Source: Rhodocyclaceae bacterium (GTDB lineage Bacteria > Pseudomonadota > Gammaproteobacteria > Burkholderiales > Rhodocyclaceae). From it: a stretch of DNA of 34,062 nucleotides. Under the pieces are notes generated by a model, which was not told where the DNA came from, ran no database searches, and worked only from the letters and a program-made list of their open reading frames with translations. Below, piece by piece: positions 8,815-18,173 of the stretch. The stretch lies in contig RXJP01000132.1 of assembly GCA_003963315.1 (NCBI GenBank), forward strand, positions 5,867 to 39,928. The letters run 5' to 3'. Each line of letters begins with the position of its first letter. The stretch's first letter is position 1. The translations under genes and the position numbers were made by a program.

Positions 8815-9747
8815 GGCGGCCTTCAATTCCGGCACCACCTTGAACAAATCCCCCACGATGCCGTAATCGGCCACGGAGAAGATCGGCGCTTCCTCATCCT
8901 TGTTGATGGCGACGATCACCTTGGAATCCTTCATCCCCGCCAAGTGTTGGATCGCCCCGGAAATCCCCACCGCGATGTACAGCTCGGGGGCGACGATCTT
9001 GCCGGTCTGGCCCACTTGGTAATCGTTGGGGACGAAGCCCGCATCCACCGCGGCGCGGGAGGCCCCCACCGCAGCCCCCAGGGTGTCCGCCAGGGCTTCC
9101 AGCAGGGCAAAATTCTCGCCGCTGCCCATGCCGCGACCGCCTGAGACGATGATCTTGGCCGAGGTCAACTCGGGCCGCTCGGACTTGGCCACTTCCTGGC
9201 CGACGAAACGGGCATTGGTTGCCACCAAGGGAGCGTCGATGCTTTCTATGCTGGCGCTGCCTGTCGCGGCGGCCGCTTCAAAGGCCGTGGTGCGCACGGT
9301 GATGACCTTGATGGCATCCTTGCTCTGCACGGTGGCCAACGCATTGCCTGCGTAGATCGGCCGGACGAAGGTGTCGGCATCCGCTACCGCGACAATGTCG
9401 GAGATTTGCGCCACATCCAGGAGGGCGGCCACCCGGGGCAGCAGGTTCTTGCCGGTGGTGGTGGCTGCGGCCAGCACATGGCTGTAATCCTTGGCTAGGT
9501 TGACCAGCAAAGGGGTCAGGGTTTCCGCCAAGGGATGTTCCAGGGTCGGGCTATCGGCCAGCAGCACCTTGGCGACACCTTGCAGCTTGGCGGCGTCTTC
9601 GGCGGCGGGGCGAGCCTGGTGACCGGCAACCAGGACATGGATCTCGGCGCCGATGCTGTTGGCAATGGCGGCGGCAGCGCCAACGGCCTTGGCAGTGGCG
9701 CTATTGAGTTCGCTGTTGTGATGTTCGGCAACAACCAGGATAGCCAT
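8806..9747 (-). CDS. etfA: Electron transfer flavoprotein alpha subunit
   Basis: EtfA pairs with EtfB to take electrons from acyl-CoA and other dehydrogenases and pass them to ETF-quinone oxidoreductase. The 313-residue length is normal. The C-terminal FAD-binding domain carries the family signature: [18 protein letters not shown], then [16 protein letters not shown] and [16 protein letters not shown]. The ATG overlaps the etfB stop codon by one base (TGATG), which indicates translational coupling. No acyl-CoA dehydrogenase or ETF-QO gene is in the window, so the electron donor cannot be named. Confidence 0.97.
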   Translation of the reverse strand: MAILVVAEHHNSELNSATAKAVGAAAAIANSIGAEIHVLVAGHQARPAAEDAAKLQGVAKVLLADSPTLEHPLAETLTPLLVNLAKDYSHVLAAATTTGKNLLPRVAALLDVAQISDIVAVADADTFVRPIYAGNALATVQSKDAIKVITVRTTAFEAAAATGSASIESIDAPLVATNARFVGQEVAKSERPELTSAKIIVSGGRGMGSGENFALLEALADTLGAAVGASRAAVDAGFVPNDYQVGQTGKIVAPELYIAVGISGAIQHLAGMKDSKVIVAINKDEEAPIFSVADYGIVGDLFKVVPELKAALG

Positions 9748-10496
9748 CAGATAACCCTCGCTTCGTTCTTGAGTTTGTCCACCAGGGTGGCAACGGAATC
9801 CACTTTGATGCCGCCTTTGCGTTTGGCCGGTTCGGCAACCTTGAGGGTGGCGAGACGGGGGCTTGCGTCCACGCCCAGGGCATCAACGGTGAGGGTTTCC
9901 AGGGGCTTTTTCTTGGCCTTCATGATGTTGGGCAGGGTGGCGTAGCGGGGCTCATTCAGGCGCAGGTCGGTGGTGACGACGGCGGGCATGCTCAGGGCGA
10001 CGGTTTCGAGACCGCCGTCCACTTCCCGCACGACACTGATTTCATTGCCCGTAATCTCGACCTTGGAGGCGAAGGTGCCCTGGGGCCAGCCGGTTAGGGC
10101 GGCAAGCATCTGGCCGGTTTGGTTGCAGTCGTCGTCGATGGCTTGTTTGCCGAGGATCACCAGTTGCGGTTGCTCCTTGTCGCAGATCGCCTTGAGCAAC
10201 TTGGCCACGGCCAGGGGTTGCAGTTCGACATCGGTCTGGACATGGATGGCGCGGTCGGCCCCCACGGCCAGGGCGGTGCGCAGGGTTTCCTGGCATTGGG
10301 CGACGCCCAAGGAGACGGCTACCACTTCCGTGGCGAGGCCCTTTTCCTTGAGCCGTACAGCTTCTTCCACGGCGATTTCGTCGAAGGGATTCATGGAGAA
10401 CTTCACCCCATCCGTTTCCACCGCGCTGCCGTCCGCCTTAACGCGGACCTTCACGTTGTAATCCACCACGCGCTTTACTGCGACTAGTATTTTCAT
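9747..10496 (-). CDS. etfB: Electron transfer flavoprotein beta subunit
   Basis: EtfB is the AMP-binding partner of EtfA. From ATG 10496 the product is 249 residues and begins [20 protein letters not shown], the usual N-terminus. An in-frame start ten codons earlier lacks family support. The beta-subunit signature is visible near the C-terminal third ([20 protein letters not shown], then [21 protein letters not shown]). A GAGAG ribosome site lies just before the start. It is first in an etfBA operon. The 82-base AT-rich gap upstream must hold its promoter. Confidence 0.97.
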   Translation of the reverse strand: MKILVAVKRVVDYNVKVRVKADGSAVETDGVKFSMNPFDEIAVEEAVRLKEKGLATEVVAVSLGVAQCQETLRTALAVGADRAIHVQTDVELQPLAVAKLLKAICDKEQPQLVILGKQAIDDDCNQTGQMLAALTGWPQGTFASKVEITGNEISVVREVDGGLETVALSMPAVVTTDLRLNEPRYATLPNIMKAKKKPLETLTVDALGVDASPRLATLKVAEPAKRKGGIKVDSVATLVDKLKNEARVI

Positions 10497-10556
10497 CTGC
10501 TCTCTCGGATTCGGAATCAAAGCCAAATTGATTTTATATCAAACTATTTGAAACGA

Positions 10557-10571
10557 AAATATCGGATATTT
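10557..10571. other. AT-rich palindrome upstream of etfBA
   Basis: AAATATC-G-GATATTT is a perfect 7-1-7 inverted repeat in the gap between etfB and the small membrane protein gene. It could be an operator for etfBA or a weak 3' hairpin for the apbE operon. A second 8-base inverted repeat (GATTCGGA at 10508, TCCGAATC at 10571) brackets the same gap. Confidence 0.35.
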
Positions 10572-10578
10572 CCGAATC

Positions 10579-10782
10579 TCAGCGAAACGACCGCAAACCC
10601 AGCCAGAGCAGGGCCAGCAATGCCGCGATGGCGAAGCCCCAAGCCAAGCGGCAGGCCCACCGCGCCTTGGCATGCTCCACCGCCGCATCGGCATCCACCA
10701 TACGACGTAGCTTTTTCAAGGCCGCGATACCCACCCGGCGGCGAACGGATTTTTCGACGTAGTCGTCCACGTCGTCGCTCAC
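10579..10782 (-). CDS. Small single-pass membrane protein coupled to apbE
   Basis: This 67-residue protein starts MSDDVDDYVEKSVRRRVG, continues with an acidic and basic soluble part, and ends in one hydrophobic helix (about residues 47-63, WACRLAWGFAIAALLALLWL) followed by a short basic tail. Its ATG overlaps the apbE stop in the ATGA arrangement, which strongly suggests a real, translationally coupled gene. I do not recognise a family. The coupling could mean a partner or substrate-presenting factor for flavin transfer, but this is inference only. An N-in/C-out tail-anchored topology is likely. Confidence 0.65.
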   Translation of the reverse strand: MSDDVDDYVEKSVRRRVGIAALKKLRRMVDADAAVEHAKARWACRLAWGFAIAALLALLWLGLRSFR

Positions 10783-11807
10783 CGTATCACCTCTACCTTG
10801 AGGTCGGGTGGATCGAAAGTCAGTCGCCCTTTGAGGGCGGCGGTGACCTGGATACGGTTGTCGGAAGCCACACGCAAGACCTGGCTGACTCCCAGTTTGG
10901 CCGCCAGCCGGGGCCAGTCTTCACCGGCGATGAACAAGGGTTTACTCGCCGCATCGGACCACATGCCGGCCTTGGGGCCCGGGGCGATCAGCACCGATAC
11001 CGACTCGCTGGCGGTGGAAGGCACGCCGGTACGCGGGTCGATCAGATGACTATAGCGACGGCCGTCGAGCTCGAAGTAGCGCTGGTAGTCCCCCGAGGTG
11101 CCGATGGCCTCCCCGTCGCGCAGGTCCAGGGAGGCCAGGGGGCTGGTATTGCGCGGGTGTTGCAGTCCCACTTTCCACGGCGTGCCGCCCTTGCTGCCCA
11201 GGGCCATGATGTTGCCGCCGATATTGATCAGGGCGTTGTTGACGCCTTGCCGATGCAGCAGATCCGCCGCCCTATCCAGCGCCACGCCTTTCAAATAGCC
11301 GCCAAAATCCAGGGCCACGGCACGATTGCGGCTGCCGATCCGCAACCCGTCAATCTTCAGATCGGCCACGGACGGGTGCGCCGCCTGCAAGGCCTTGAGC
11401 TTGGCCGGATCGGGCAGCTGCGGCTTGAAGGTATCGTCGTGGAAACCCCACAATTGCACGAGCTGGCCGATCCCTGGATCGAAAAGGTATTCGCCCTTCT
11501 CGGCGAAATCCCTCGCCTCGGTAACGAAGGCGCCCAATTCGGGGGATACCTCATGATCTCGACCGGCGGCGATAGCCTCGTTAAGGGCGGTGAGTTCTGA
11601 GGGTTGCCAAGCATGATAGGCCCGGTGCAGCCGGTCGAATTCCCGCAGCACCACATTGGCGGCGGCATCGGCCTTGGCTTCGTCCTCACCCCAGATCAAC
11701 ACCTGCACCCGGGTACCGAAGACATAGGACTCCCGCGTCACCAGCGGCTCCCGGCCGCACCCCACCAAGCAAGCGGCAAGCAGGGCCAGAAGCAACCACC
11801 TCCTCAT
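10779..11807 (-). CDS. apbE: FAD:protein FMN transferase (ApbE lipoprotein)
   Basis: ApbE attaches FMN covalently to threonine of target proteins such as NqrB/NqrC and RnfG, outside the cytoplasmic membrane. The 342-residue protein starts with a lipoprotein signal (MRRWLLLALLAACLVGCG, lipobox cysteine at 17). Family motifs are visible: DFGGYLKGVALDRAADLL, NALINIGGNIMALG, GTSGDYQRYFELDGRRYSHLIDPRTG and SDAASKPLF near the C-terminus. The SDAASKPLF metal-site region differs from the commoner TADALATAL but keeps the aspartate. It follows gshA by 4 bases and overlaps the small membrane protein gene, making a three-gene operon. No Nqr or Rnf gene is in the window. Confidence 0.95.
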   Translation of the reverse strand: MRRWLLLALLAACLVGCGREPLVTRESYVFGTRVQVLIWGEDEAKADAAANVVLREFDRLHRAYHAWQPSELTALNEAIAAGRDHEVSPELGAFVTEARDFAEKGEYLFDPGIGQLVQLWGFHDDTFKPQLPDPAKLKALQAAHPSVADLKIDGLRIGSRNRAVALDFGGYLKGVALDRAADLLHRQGVNNALINIGGNIMALGSKGGTPWKVGLQHPRNTSPLASLDLRDGEAIGTSGDYQRYFELDGRRYSHLIDPRTGVPSTASESVSVLIAPGPKAGMWSDAASKPLFIAGEDWPRLAAKLGVSQVLRVASDNRIQVTAALKGRLTFDPPDLKVEVIR

Positions 11808-11811
11808 GGGC

Positions 11812-13104
11812 TCAAGCCTCTACCGGCTGGCTTTGCTCCAACTCCAGGGAGGCCGCCAGTAGCGCCAATCGTGCCACCACGCCGTAGGCATAGAAGCGGT
11901 TGGGCGGCGCATCCGGGTCGAGACAGTCGTCGGGCAAGGAACAACAGGTCTCAAAATCCAGGGGCTTGAAGTGCATACCCGGTGCATTGAGGTTCTCGTC
12001 TATGCCCCGCGCCGTATTCACCCGGTAGAAACCGCCCACCACGTAGCGGTCGATCATGTACACCACCGGCTCGGCGGTACCTTCGTCCACCGTCTCACAG
12101 GTAGGCACGCCCTCTTGGATCAAGACCTGATTCACCTCCAGGCCTTCCTTGATGACCGACATCTTGTTGCGCTGTTTGCGGTTGAGGCCCTTCACTTCAC
12201 TGGCGTCGCGCACAGTCATGATGCCCATGCCGTAGGTGCCCGCGTCCGCCTTGACGATGACGAAGGGCTGGGCGTCCACGCCGTGCTCCTTGTAGCGTTG
12301 GCGGATGCTGGTCAACACCATGTCCACATTGGCGGCCAGGCATTCCTCGCCCGTACGCTCCTGGAAGTCCACGCCCTCGCACACACCGAATTCGGGATTG
12401 ATCAACCAGGGGTCGATGCCGATGTGATTGGCGAACTCCGTCGCCACTTGTTGATAAGCGGCGAAATGACGCGACTTGCGCCGCGTCGCCCAACCCGCGT
12501 GCAACGGGGGAATGACGAACTGCTCGTGAAGCCCCTGCAACATGTCCGGCACGCCGGCGGACAGGTCGTTATTGAGCAGCACCGCGCAGGGATCGAAGCC
12601 TTCCAGGCCGAGACGGCGGCCATCGGTGCCGAGTCGCTTCAGCGGTTCCAGCACCAGTTGCTGCCCATCGGGCAGGTCCAGCGTGGTGGGCGCGGTGATG
12701 TCGGGCAACAAGGAACCGATGCGCACGTTGAGGCCGGTGCGGCGCAGGATGGCTGCCAGCCGCGCCACATTCATCAGGTAGAACTGGTTGCGGGTATGGT
12801 TTTCCGGCACCAGCAGCAGGTTGCGGGCATCGGGACAAATCTTGTCGATGGCCGACATGGCGGCCTGGACGCAAAGCGGCAGGAAAGCGGGATTCAGATT
12901 GTTGAAGCCGCCGGGGAACAGGTTGGTATCCACCGGCGCCAGCTTGAAGCCGGCGTTGCGCAGGTCCACCGAGGCATAGAAAGGCGGTGTGTGCTCGTTC
13001 CACTGGCTGCGCAGCCAGTGTTCGATGGTCGTGGCGCTGTCGAGGAATTTCTTTTCCAGGCCGAGCAGGGGCCCGGTCAGGGCGGTGGTGAGATGGGGAA
13101 CCAT
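11812..13104 (-). CDS. gshA: Glutamate-cysteine ligase (PF08886 type)
   Basis: GshA makes gamma-glutamylcysteine, the first step of glutathione synthesis. The sequence matches the proteobacterial GshA family PF08886, not the E. coli type: MVPHLTTALTGPLLGLEKKF, then YASVDLRNAGFKLAPVDTNL and FPGGFNNLNPAF near the N-terminus, and KADAGTYGMGIMTVRD in the C-terminal half. I prefer ATG 13104 (430 residues). A TTG four codons earlier (13116) extends the frame but sits too close to the AAAGG ribosome site. Glutathione is needed by the maleylpyruvate isomerase encoded 7 kb away. No gshB gene is adjacent. Confidence 0.93.
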   Translation of the reverse strand: MVPHLTTALTGPLLGLEKKFLDSATTIEHWLRSQWNEHTPPFYASVDLRNAGFKLAPVDTNLFPGGFNNLNPAFLPLCVQAAMSAIDKICPDARNLLLVPENHTRNQFYLMNVARLAAILRRTGLNVRIGSLLPDITAPTTLDLPDGQQLVLEPLKRLGTDGRRLGLEGFDPCAVLLNNDLSAGVPDMLQGLHEQFVIPPLHAGWATRRKSRHFAAYQQVATEFANHIGIDPWLINPEFGVCEGVDFQERTGEECLAANVDMVLTSIRQRYKEHGVDAQPFVIVKADAGTYGMGIMTVRDASEVKGLNRKQRNKMSVIKEGLEVNQVLIQEGVPTCETVDEGTAEPVVYMIDRYVVGGFYRVNTARGIDENLNAPGMHFKPLDFETCCSLPDDCLDPDAPPNRFYAYGVVARLALLAASLELEQSQPVEA

Positions 13105-13300
13105 GAATACTTGCAAAAGCCTTTCGTCAATGGAGCGGCGATGTTACACCAAGGCCCCGGCCCCCTCTCCGTTGCCAACGCCCTGCCTGGACCGGGGTCT
13201 GCCCTCGCTCAGGCGACGGTCGCCAACCGAGTGAGAACAGCCCCTAACAGCGGGTAGAATCCGGCCCTTCGCCCATCGCAATATCTCCGGAATCCCTACC

Positions 13301-14932
13301 GTGCTCGTCGCCTCCAACATCACCATGCAATTCGGGGCCAAGCCCCTGTTCGACAACGTCTCCGTCAAGTTCGGCGAAGGCAACCGCTATGGCCTGATCG
13401 GGGCCAATGGCGCCGGCAAGTCCACCTTCATGAAAATCCTGGCCGGCGTGCTGGAACCTTCCGCCGGCAATGTCTCCATCGATCCCGGCGAGCGCATGGC
13501 CTTCCTCCGCCAGGACCAGTTCGGCTATGAAGACGTGCGGGTGTTGGACGTGGTGTTGATGGGCCACGCCGAGATGTGGGCCTGCATGAGCGAACGGGAC
13601 GCGATCTACGCCAACCCCGAAGCAACGGAGGACGACTACATGCACGCCGCCGAGCTGGAAGGCAAGTTCGCCGAGTACGACGGCTACACCGCCGAATCCC
13701 GAGCCGGCGAACTGCTGTTGGGGGTGGGCATCCCCACCGAACAGCACAACGGCCCCATGCGCGAAGTGGCCCCCGGCTGGAAGCTGCGGGTGCTGCTGTG
13801 TCAGGCCCTCTTTGCCAATCCGGACATCCTGCTGCTGGACGAACCCACCAACAACCTGGACATCGACACCATCCGCTGGCTGGAAAACGTGCTCAACGAG
13901 CGCGAGTCCACCATGATCATCATTTCCCACGACCGCCACTTCCTCAACCAAGTCTGCACCCACATGGCCGACCTGGACTACGGCACCATCAAGGTCTACG
14001 GCGGCAACTACGACGACTTCATGGAAGCCAGCACCCAGGCGCGGGAACGCCAGCAGGCCTCCAACGCCCGGGCCAAGGAGCGCATCGCCGATTTGCAGGA
14101 CTTTGTGCGCCGCTTTTCCGCCAACAAGTCCAAAGCCCGCCAGGCCACCAGCCGCCTCAAGCTGATCGACAAGATCAAGCCCGAGGACGTGAAGCCTTCC
14201 AGCCGTCAGTACCCCTGGATCCGTTTCGAGTACGACGAGAAGGACAAGCTGCACCGCCTGGCCGTGGAACTGGAGAACGTCAGTTTCGGCTACGACCCCA
14301 AACAGCCCGTCATCAAGGGTTTCTCCACGGCCATCGAAGCCGGCGACCGGGTGGCCATCATCGGCGAAAACGGTGTCGGCAAGACCACCCTGCTACGCCT
14401 CCTGGCCGGTGAAGCCTTGGGCGGCCTCGCGCCCAACTTCGGCACCATCAAGTGGGCGGAAAAAGCCAAGCCCGGCTACTTCGCCCAGGACCACGCCGAC
14501 GATTTCGCCGGCGGCGAAAGCCTCACCGACTGGATCGTGCAGTGGGTGCGCGAAGGCGGCTACGAAGGCGGCGACGTGGAAACCCTGATCCGCGGCACCC
14601 TGGGCCGCCTGCTGTTCTCCGGCGACGAAGTGAAGAAATCGGTGAAGGTGATTTCCGGGGGCGAACAGGGCCGCATGCTGTTCGGCAAGCTCATGCTACT
14701 GCGGCGGAACGTGCTGCTCATGGACGAACCCACCAACCACCTGGACATGGAATCCATCGAGTCCCTCAACACCGGCCTCGACAAATTCCCCGGCACCCTG
14801 GTCTTCGTCTCCCACGACCGGGAGTTCGTGTCCTCCCTGGCCACCCGCATCATCGAAATCAAGCCGGACCACAGCATCATCGACTACCGCGGCAACTACG
14901 AGGAATACCTGGCCAGCCGCGGCATCGAATAA
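13301..14932 (+). CDS. ybiT: ABC-F ATPase, YbiT type
   Basis: This soluble ribosome-associated ABC-F protein has two ATPase domains and no membrane segment. The 543-residue length and sequence match YbiT. Walker A motifs are GANGAGKS (residues 34-41) and GENGVGKTT in the second half. Walker B/DEPTN motifs are [11 protein letters not shown] and [11 protein letters not shown]. The first signature is degenerate ([12 protein letters not shown]) as in other YbiT proteins, and the second is ISGGEQGRM. The interdomain linker contains the [16 protein letters not shown] segment. ABC-F proteins act in the ribosomal E site to relieve stalling; the exact substrate of YbiT is unsettled. The start is GTG with only a weak ribosome site. 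Confidence 0.93.
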   Translation: MLVASNITMQFGAKPLFDNVSVKFGEGNRYGLIGANGAGKSTFMKILAGVLEPSAGNVSIDPGERMAFLRQDQFGYEDVRVLDVVLMGHAEMWACMSERDAIYANPEATEDDYMHAAELEGKFAEYDGYTAESRAGELLLGVGIPTEQHNGPMREVAPGWKLRVLLCQALFANPDILLLDEPTNNLDIDTIRWLENVLNERESTMIIISHDRHFLNQVCTHMADLDYGTIKVYGGNYDDFMEASTQARERQQASNARAKERIADLQDFVRRFSANKSKARQATSRLKLIDKIKPEDVKPSSRQYPWIRFEYDEKDKLHRLAVELENVSFGYDPKQPVIKGFSTAIEAGDRVAIIGENGVGKTTLLRLLAGEALGGLAPNFGTIKWAEKAKPGYFAQDHADDFAGGESLTDWIVQWVREGGYEGGDVETLIRGTLGRLLFSGDEVKKSVKVISGGEQGRMLFGKLMLLRRNVLLMDEPTNHLDMESIESLNTGLDKFPGTLVFVSHDREFVSSLATRIIEIKPDHSIIDYRGNYEEYLASRGIE

Positions 14933-14962
14933 GCGGGGTCGGCCTCCATCAACCTCGACCGG

Positions 14963-15871
14963 CTAGCCGGTGGCCTGGGCCAATAGCCAATCCCGCAACA
15001 GCCGCGCCTCCGGGCGCTGGCTGCCCGGCGCTTCCACCAGGTAATAGGCCCGGTCGGCCACGTGGCGATAGGGGGTCAACAACCCCACCAAACGCCCGCT
15101 TTCCAAATGCTGGCGCACCAGCATTTCCCGCCCCAGCGCCACCCCCTGCCCGGCCAACGCCGCGGCGATCACCTGGTCGTAGTGGTTGAAATGCAGCACC
15201 GCCTTGGGCTTGGCGCCCTCCAGCCCCAGGGTATTAAGCCAGATATCCCAGCCCATCCAGACATCCTTGGTCGGGTCCTCATAGTTGAGCAGGGTCAGCC
15301 GCGAAATATCGTCCCGTGTGGCGGCTTTCTGCGCCAAGTCTCCCGCCACTTCAGGCGCTCCCATGGGGAATATCAGCTCGCCGAACAGTCTGTGGCTGTC
15401 GGGCGGGGCCATCTCCGGCGGAGAAAAACGCAAGGCGAGATCGATGCCCTCCCGCGCCATATCCACCACCCGGTTGTTGGCGGACACCCTGACATCCACT
15501 TCAGGATGCTCGGCCATGAACCCCGACAGCCGGGGCACCAGCCAAAGGGCCGCAACGCCGATGGTGGTGGACAAGGTCACCGGACGACGCCGGTCCGGAC
15601 TCATGGATTCGGCCACCGCCTCGAGCTGCCCGAACACGACGCGCAGGGTGCGCAACAGCGTCTCCCCTTCCTCGGTAAGTTGCAGGCGTCGCGGCAGGCG
15701 GACGAACAAGGCCACGCCCAGATGGGCCTCCAGGGCCTGTATCTGGCGGCTGATGGCGGATTGGGTCAGGCACAATTCCTCCGCAGCCCGGGTAAAGCTG
15801 AGGTGGCGGGCGGCAGCCTCGAATCCCTTCAGGGGCTCCAGGGGCGGTAACTGCCTAGCTTTTCCATCCAT
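14963..15871 (-). CDS. LysR-family transcriptional regulator (GcvA-like)
   Basis: This is a LysR regulator of about 302 residues. The N-terminal helix-turn-helix reads PLKGFEAAARHLSFTRAAEE then LCLTQSAISRQIQALEAHLG, close to the GcvA/AmpR branch. The C-terminal two-thirds is the substrate-binding-like effector domain (VTLSTTIGVAALWLVPRLSG). I chose ATG 15871; the frame extends upstream to a TTG at 15919, which has no ribosome site and adds non-family sequence. It is divergent from the MFS/EamA transporter genes and probably controls them. The effector is unknown. Confidence 0.92.
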   Translation of the reverse strand: MDGKARQLPPLEPLKGFEAAARHLSFTRAAEELCLTQSAISRQIQALEAHLGVALFVRLPRRLQLTEEGETLLRTLRVVFGQLEAVAESMSPDRRRPVTLSTTIGVAALWLVPRLSGFMAEHPEVDVRVSANNRVVDMAREGIDLALRFSPPEMAPPDSHRLFGELIFPMGAPEVAGDLAQKAATRDDISRLTLLNYEDPTKDVWMGWDIWLNTLGLEGAKPKAVLHFNHYDQVIAAALAGQGVALGREMLVRQHLESGRLVGLLTPYRHVADRAYYLVEAPGSQRPEARLLRDWLLAQATG

Positions 15872-15906
15872 GACTCTGGCGCATCCATGCAATGAGAATT
15901 GATCGC

Positions 15907-15934
15907 TTGTTGATGGCAACGACTTGGCGATAAT
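15907..15934 (+). promoter_or_regulatory. Candidate promoter for the MFS gene in the LysR divergent region
   Basis: TTGTTG (15907-15912) and GATAAT (15929-15934) lie 16 bases apart on the plus strand. The inverted repeat ATCGC...GCGAT (15902-15931) brackets the spacer, and a LysR regulator often binds such a site. Eye prediction only. Confidence 0.35.
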
Positions 15935-16011
15935 GGGACCTTACACTGCTTCCCTACAGATGCGTCAAAAGCATCGAACAGGTATCTAGGCCCACCGAGA
16001 GAGGACCATCC

Positions 16012-17199
16012 ATGAGCGCACAAGCCCAACGATTGAAGGTGTTATGTGCAGGTGTCGTCTGTCTGATTCTGATGCTGGGCGTCGCCCGCTTTTCCTACAC
16101 GCCCCTGCTGCCCCTGATGCAGAAGCAAGCCGGGCTTGGCGTGGCCGCGGCGGGATGGCTCGCCGCCATCAACTACTGCGGCTATCTGAGCGGCGCCCTG
16201 TGGGCCTCCCTGATCAACGATCTGGTGCTCAAGGACCGCCTTTACCGCATCGGCCTGATCGTCTCCGTGACCAGCACGGCGATGATGGGGCTCAGCGACA
16301 ACATCGTGCTCTGGGCCGTCTCCCGTTTCATCGCCGGCCTGAGCACCGCCGCCGGCATGCTGCTGGGTACCGGACTCATCCTCAACTGGCTGATCCGGCA
16401 CGACCACCGCAGCGAACTGGGCATCCATTTCTCCGGTTGCGGCCTCGGCATCGCCGGCTGCGCCTTGGCGGTAGCCATCATGACGCCGACTTTCGATTGG
16501 CAGGAACAGTGGTACATCTTCACCGCCATCGGCGCCTTGCTGGCGATTCCCGCCTGGCGTTGGCTGCCGCCCCCCGATACCACCCCCATGACCAACAGCG
16601 GCCGGTCAATGCACGACAACCCGCCCAGCAAGCGCTTCCTCACCCTGTTCATGGCCAGCTATTTCTGCGCCGGCATCGGCTTCGTGGTGAGCGCCACCTT
16701 CATCGTCGCCATCGTGGACCACCTGCCCGCCATGGCCGGCAAGGGCAACTGGGTCTTCCTCGTCCTTGGCCTGGCGGCGTCCCCTTCCTGCATCATCTGG
16801 GACTTCATCGCCCGCCGCACCGGCGATGTTAATGCGCTGATCCTGGCCAGTGCCGCACAGATTGTCGGCATCCTGCTGCCGGCCTTGGGCGGCGGACTTG
16901 CAGGTGCCATGCTCGGCGCCGTGCTGTTCGGCTGCACCTTTGTCGGCATGGTGAGCCTGGTGCTGACCATGGCCGGCCGCTACTACCCCACCCGCCCGGC
17001 CAAGATGATGGGCAAGATGACCGTCTCCTACGGCGTCGCCCAGATCATCGGCCCCGCCATTACCGGCTGGCTGGGCGGGCGAAATGGTAGCTACGACAAG
17101 GGCCTCTACTTTGCCGCCGCAGTCATGGTGGTGGGCACCCTGCTGCTATGGAGCCTCAAAGCCGTCGAAAAACGAGACCTCGTCCTCCAACCCCAGTAA
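16012..17199 (+). CDS. YbfB/YjiJ-family MFS transporter
   Basis: This 395-residue inner-membrane transporter has about 12 hydrophobic segments. The N-terminus VLCAGVVCLILMLGVARFSY followed by TPLLPLMQ is the hallmark of the YbfB/YjiJ branch of the major facilitator superfamily. GAGAGGA lies six bases before the ATG, a very good ribosome site. It is separated from the downstream EamA transporter gene by only 9 bases and is divergent from a LysR gene, so the two transporters probably share one LysR-controlled transcript. The substrate is unknown. Export of a metabolite or toxic compound is possible, but no residue shows it. Confidence 0.9.
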   Translation: MSAQAQRLKVLCAGVVCLILMLGVARFSYTPLLPLMQKQAGLGVAAAGWLAAINYCGYLSGALWASLINDLVLKDRLYRIGLIVSVTSTAMMGLSDNIVLWAVSRFIAGLSTAAGMLLGTGLILNWLIRHDHRSELGIHFSGCGLGIAGCALAVAIMTPTFDWQEQWYIFTAIGALLAIPAWRWLPPPDTTPMTNSGRSMHDNPPSKRFLTLFMASYFCAGIGFVVSATFIVAIVDHLPAMAGKGNWVFLVLGLAASPSCIIWDFIARRTGDVNALILASAAQIVGILLPALGGGLAGAMLGAVLFGCTFVGMVSLVLTMAGRYYPTRPAKMMGKMTVSYGVAQIIGPAITGWLGGRNGSYDKGLYFAAAVMVVGTLLLWSLKAVEKRDLVLQPQ

Positions 17200-17208
17200 A
17201 GGAAGTCC

Positions 17209-18120
17209 ATGCCTGGAGCAGCAAAACGTCTTGACCTGAGGGCAGTGTTCCTGATGATCGGCCTCTGTTCCATCTGGGGAATACAGCAGATCGCCATCAA
17301 GATCACCGGTGTAGCTATCCCCCCACTCACCCAGTGCGCCTTGCGCTCCATTGGCGCCACCGTGCTGTTGCTTTTCTGGTGCCGACAACGGGGCGACGCA
17401 TTGTTCAACCGCGACGCATCCCTGCTGCCGGGGGTCGCCATAGCTCTGCTATTTTCCGTGGAGTTCGCCCTCATCTTCGCCGGCTTGAGCTACACCACGG
17501 CCTCCCGCGGCATCCTTTTCCTTTATACGGCCCCTTTCTTCGTCGCGGCCTGCGCGCCCCTGTTCCTTGCCGGGGAGCGCCTGCGCAAGCAACAGTGGCT
17601 GGGGCTCATCGCCGCCTTTGGCGGCATTGCCTCCCTGTTCGGCGACGACGGCGGCAACCTGCGCTCCGACCATTGGAAAGGCGACCTCATGATGCTCGGC
17701 GCGGCGATCCTCTGGGCCGCCACCACCCTGACCATCAAGGGCTCCCAACTACAGCGCATCAGTTCCAACAAAGTACTGTTCTACCAACTGGCCGGCTCGG
17801 CCTTGCTGCTACCCCTATTCGCCCTTGCCCTCGGGGAAAGACCATCGCTCAACTGGTCATCCACCGCCGCCCTATGGATGGGCTACCAAACCGTCATGGT
17901 GGGTTTCATTAGTTACATCGCCTGGTTCTGGCTCATCAAGCACTATTCCGCCACCCGGCTTTCAGCCTTTTCCTTCCTCACCCCGCTGCTAGGGGTGCTG
18001 GCCGGCAATCTGATGCTGAGAGAAGCCCTCACCCACGCCGTGCTCCTGGCCCTGGTGCTGGTGGCCGGCGGCATCGCTGTGGTGAACCTGAGCGCTGGCC
18101 CTCCATCACCAGACCCCTAA
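17209..18120 (+). CDS. EamA/DMT-family transporter
   Basis: This 303-residue drug/metabolite transporter superfamily protein has ten predicted helices as two EamA repeats. The first repeat begins LRAVFLMIGLCSIWGIQQIA and the second DLMMLGAAILWAATTLTIKG. The C-terminal helix pair is typical (FSFLTPLLGVLAGNLMLREA). AAAGGA precedes the ATG. It follows the MFS gene directly and is followed at once by a strong terminator, so it ends this transcription unit. Many family members export amino acids or metabolites, but the substrate cannot be read here. Confidence 0.9.
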   Translation: MPGAAKRLDLRAVFLMIGLCSIWGIQQIAIKITGVAIPPLTQCALRSIGATVLLLFWCRQRGDALFNRDASLLPGVAIALLFSVEFALIFAGLSYTTASRGILFLYTAPFFVAACAPLFLAGERLRKQQWLGLIAAFGGIASLFGDDGGNLRSDHWKGDLMMLGAAILWAATTLTIKGSQLQRISSNKVLFYQLAGSALLLPLFALALGERPSLNWSSTAALWMGYQTVMVGFISYIAWFWLIKHYSATRLSAFSFLTPLLGVLAGNLMLREALTHAVLLALVLVAGGIAVVNLSAGPPSPDP

Positions 18121-18123
18121 TAA

Positions 18124-18150
18124 AAAACCCCGGAAAAATTCCGGGGTTTT
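18124..18150. terminator. Strong bidirectional intrinsic terminator
   Basis: AAAACCCCGGAA (18124-18135) pairs perfectly with TTCCGGGGTTTT (18139-18150) over 12 bp with an AAA loop. The A-run on one side and the T-run on the other give a proper U-tract in both directions. It separates the convergent EamA gene (plus) and binding-protein gene (minus). Confidence 0.93.
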
Positions 18151-18173
18151 CAGGACGCGGAGAGTCCAGCGAT

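Noticed and set aside
11971-13257. Open frame on the plus strand opposite gshA
   Set aside because: His/Val/Gln-rich antisense translation without family features, covering the conserved gshA sequence.
13232-13260. Promoter before ybiT (TAGAAT with a weak -35)
   Set aside because: The -35 match is too poor to support a call, although TAGAAT is suitably placed.
13244-14254. Open frame on the minus strand opposite ybiT
   Set aside because: Gly/Val/His-rich shadow of the ABC-F gene.
18124-18150. Perfect inverted repeat as an insertion-sequence end or attachment site
   Set aside because: It sits between convergent genes with A/T runs on both sides, the standard form of a bidirectional terminator, and no transposase is nearby.
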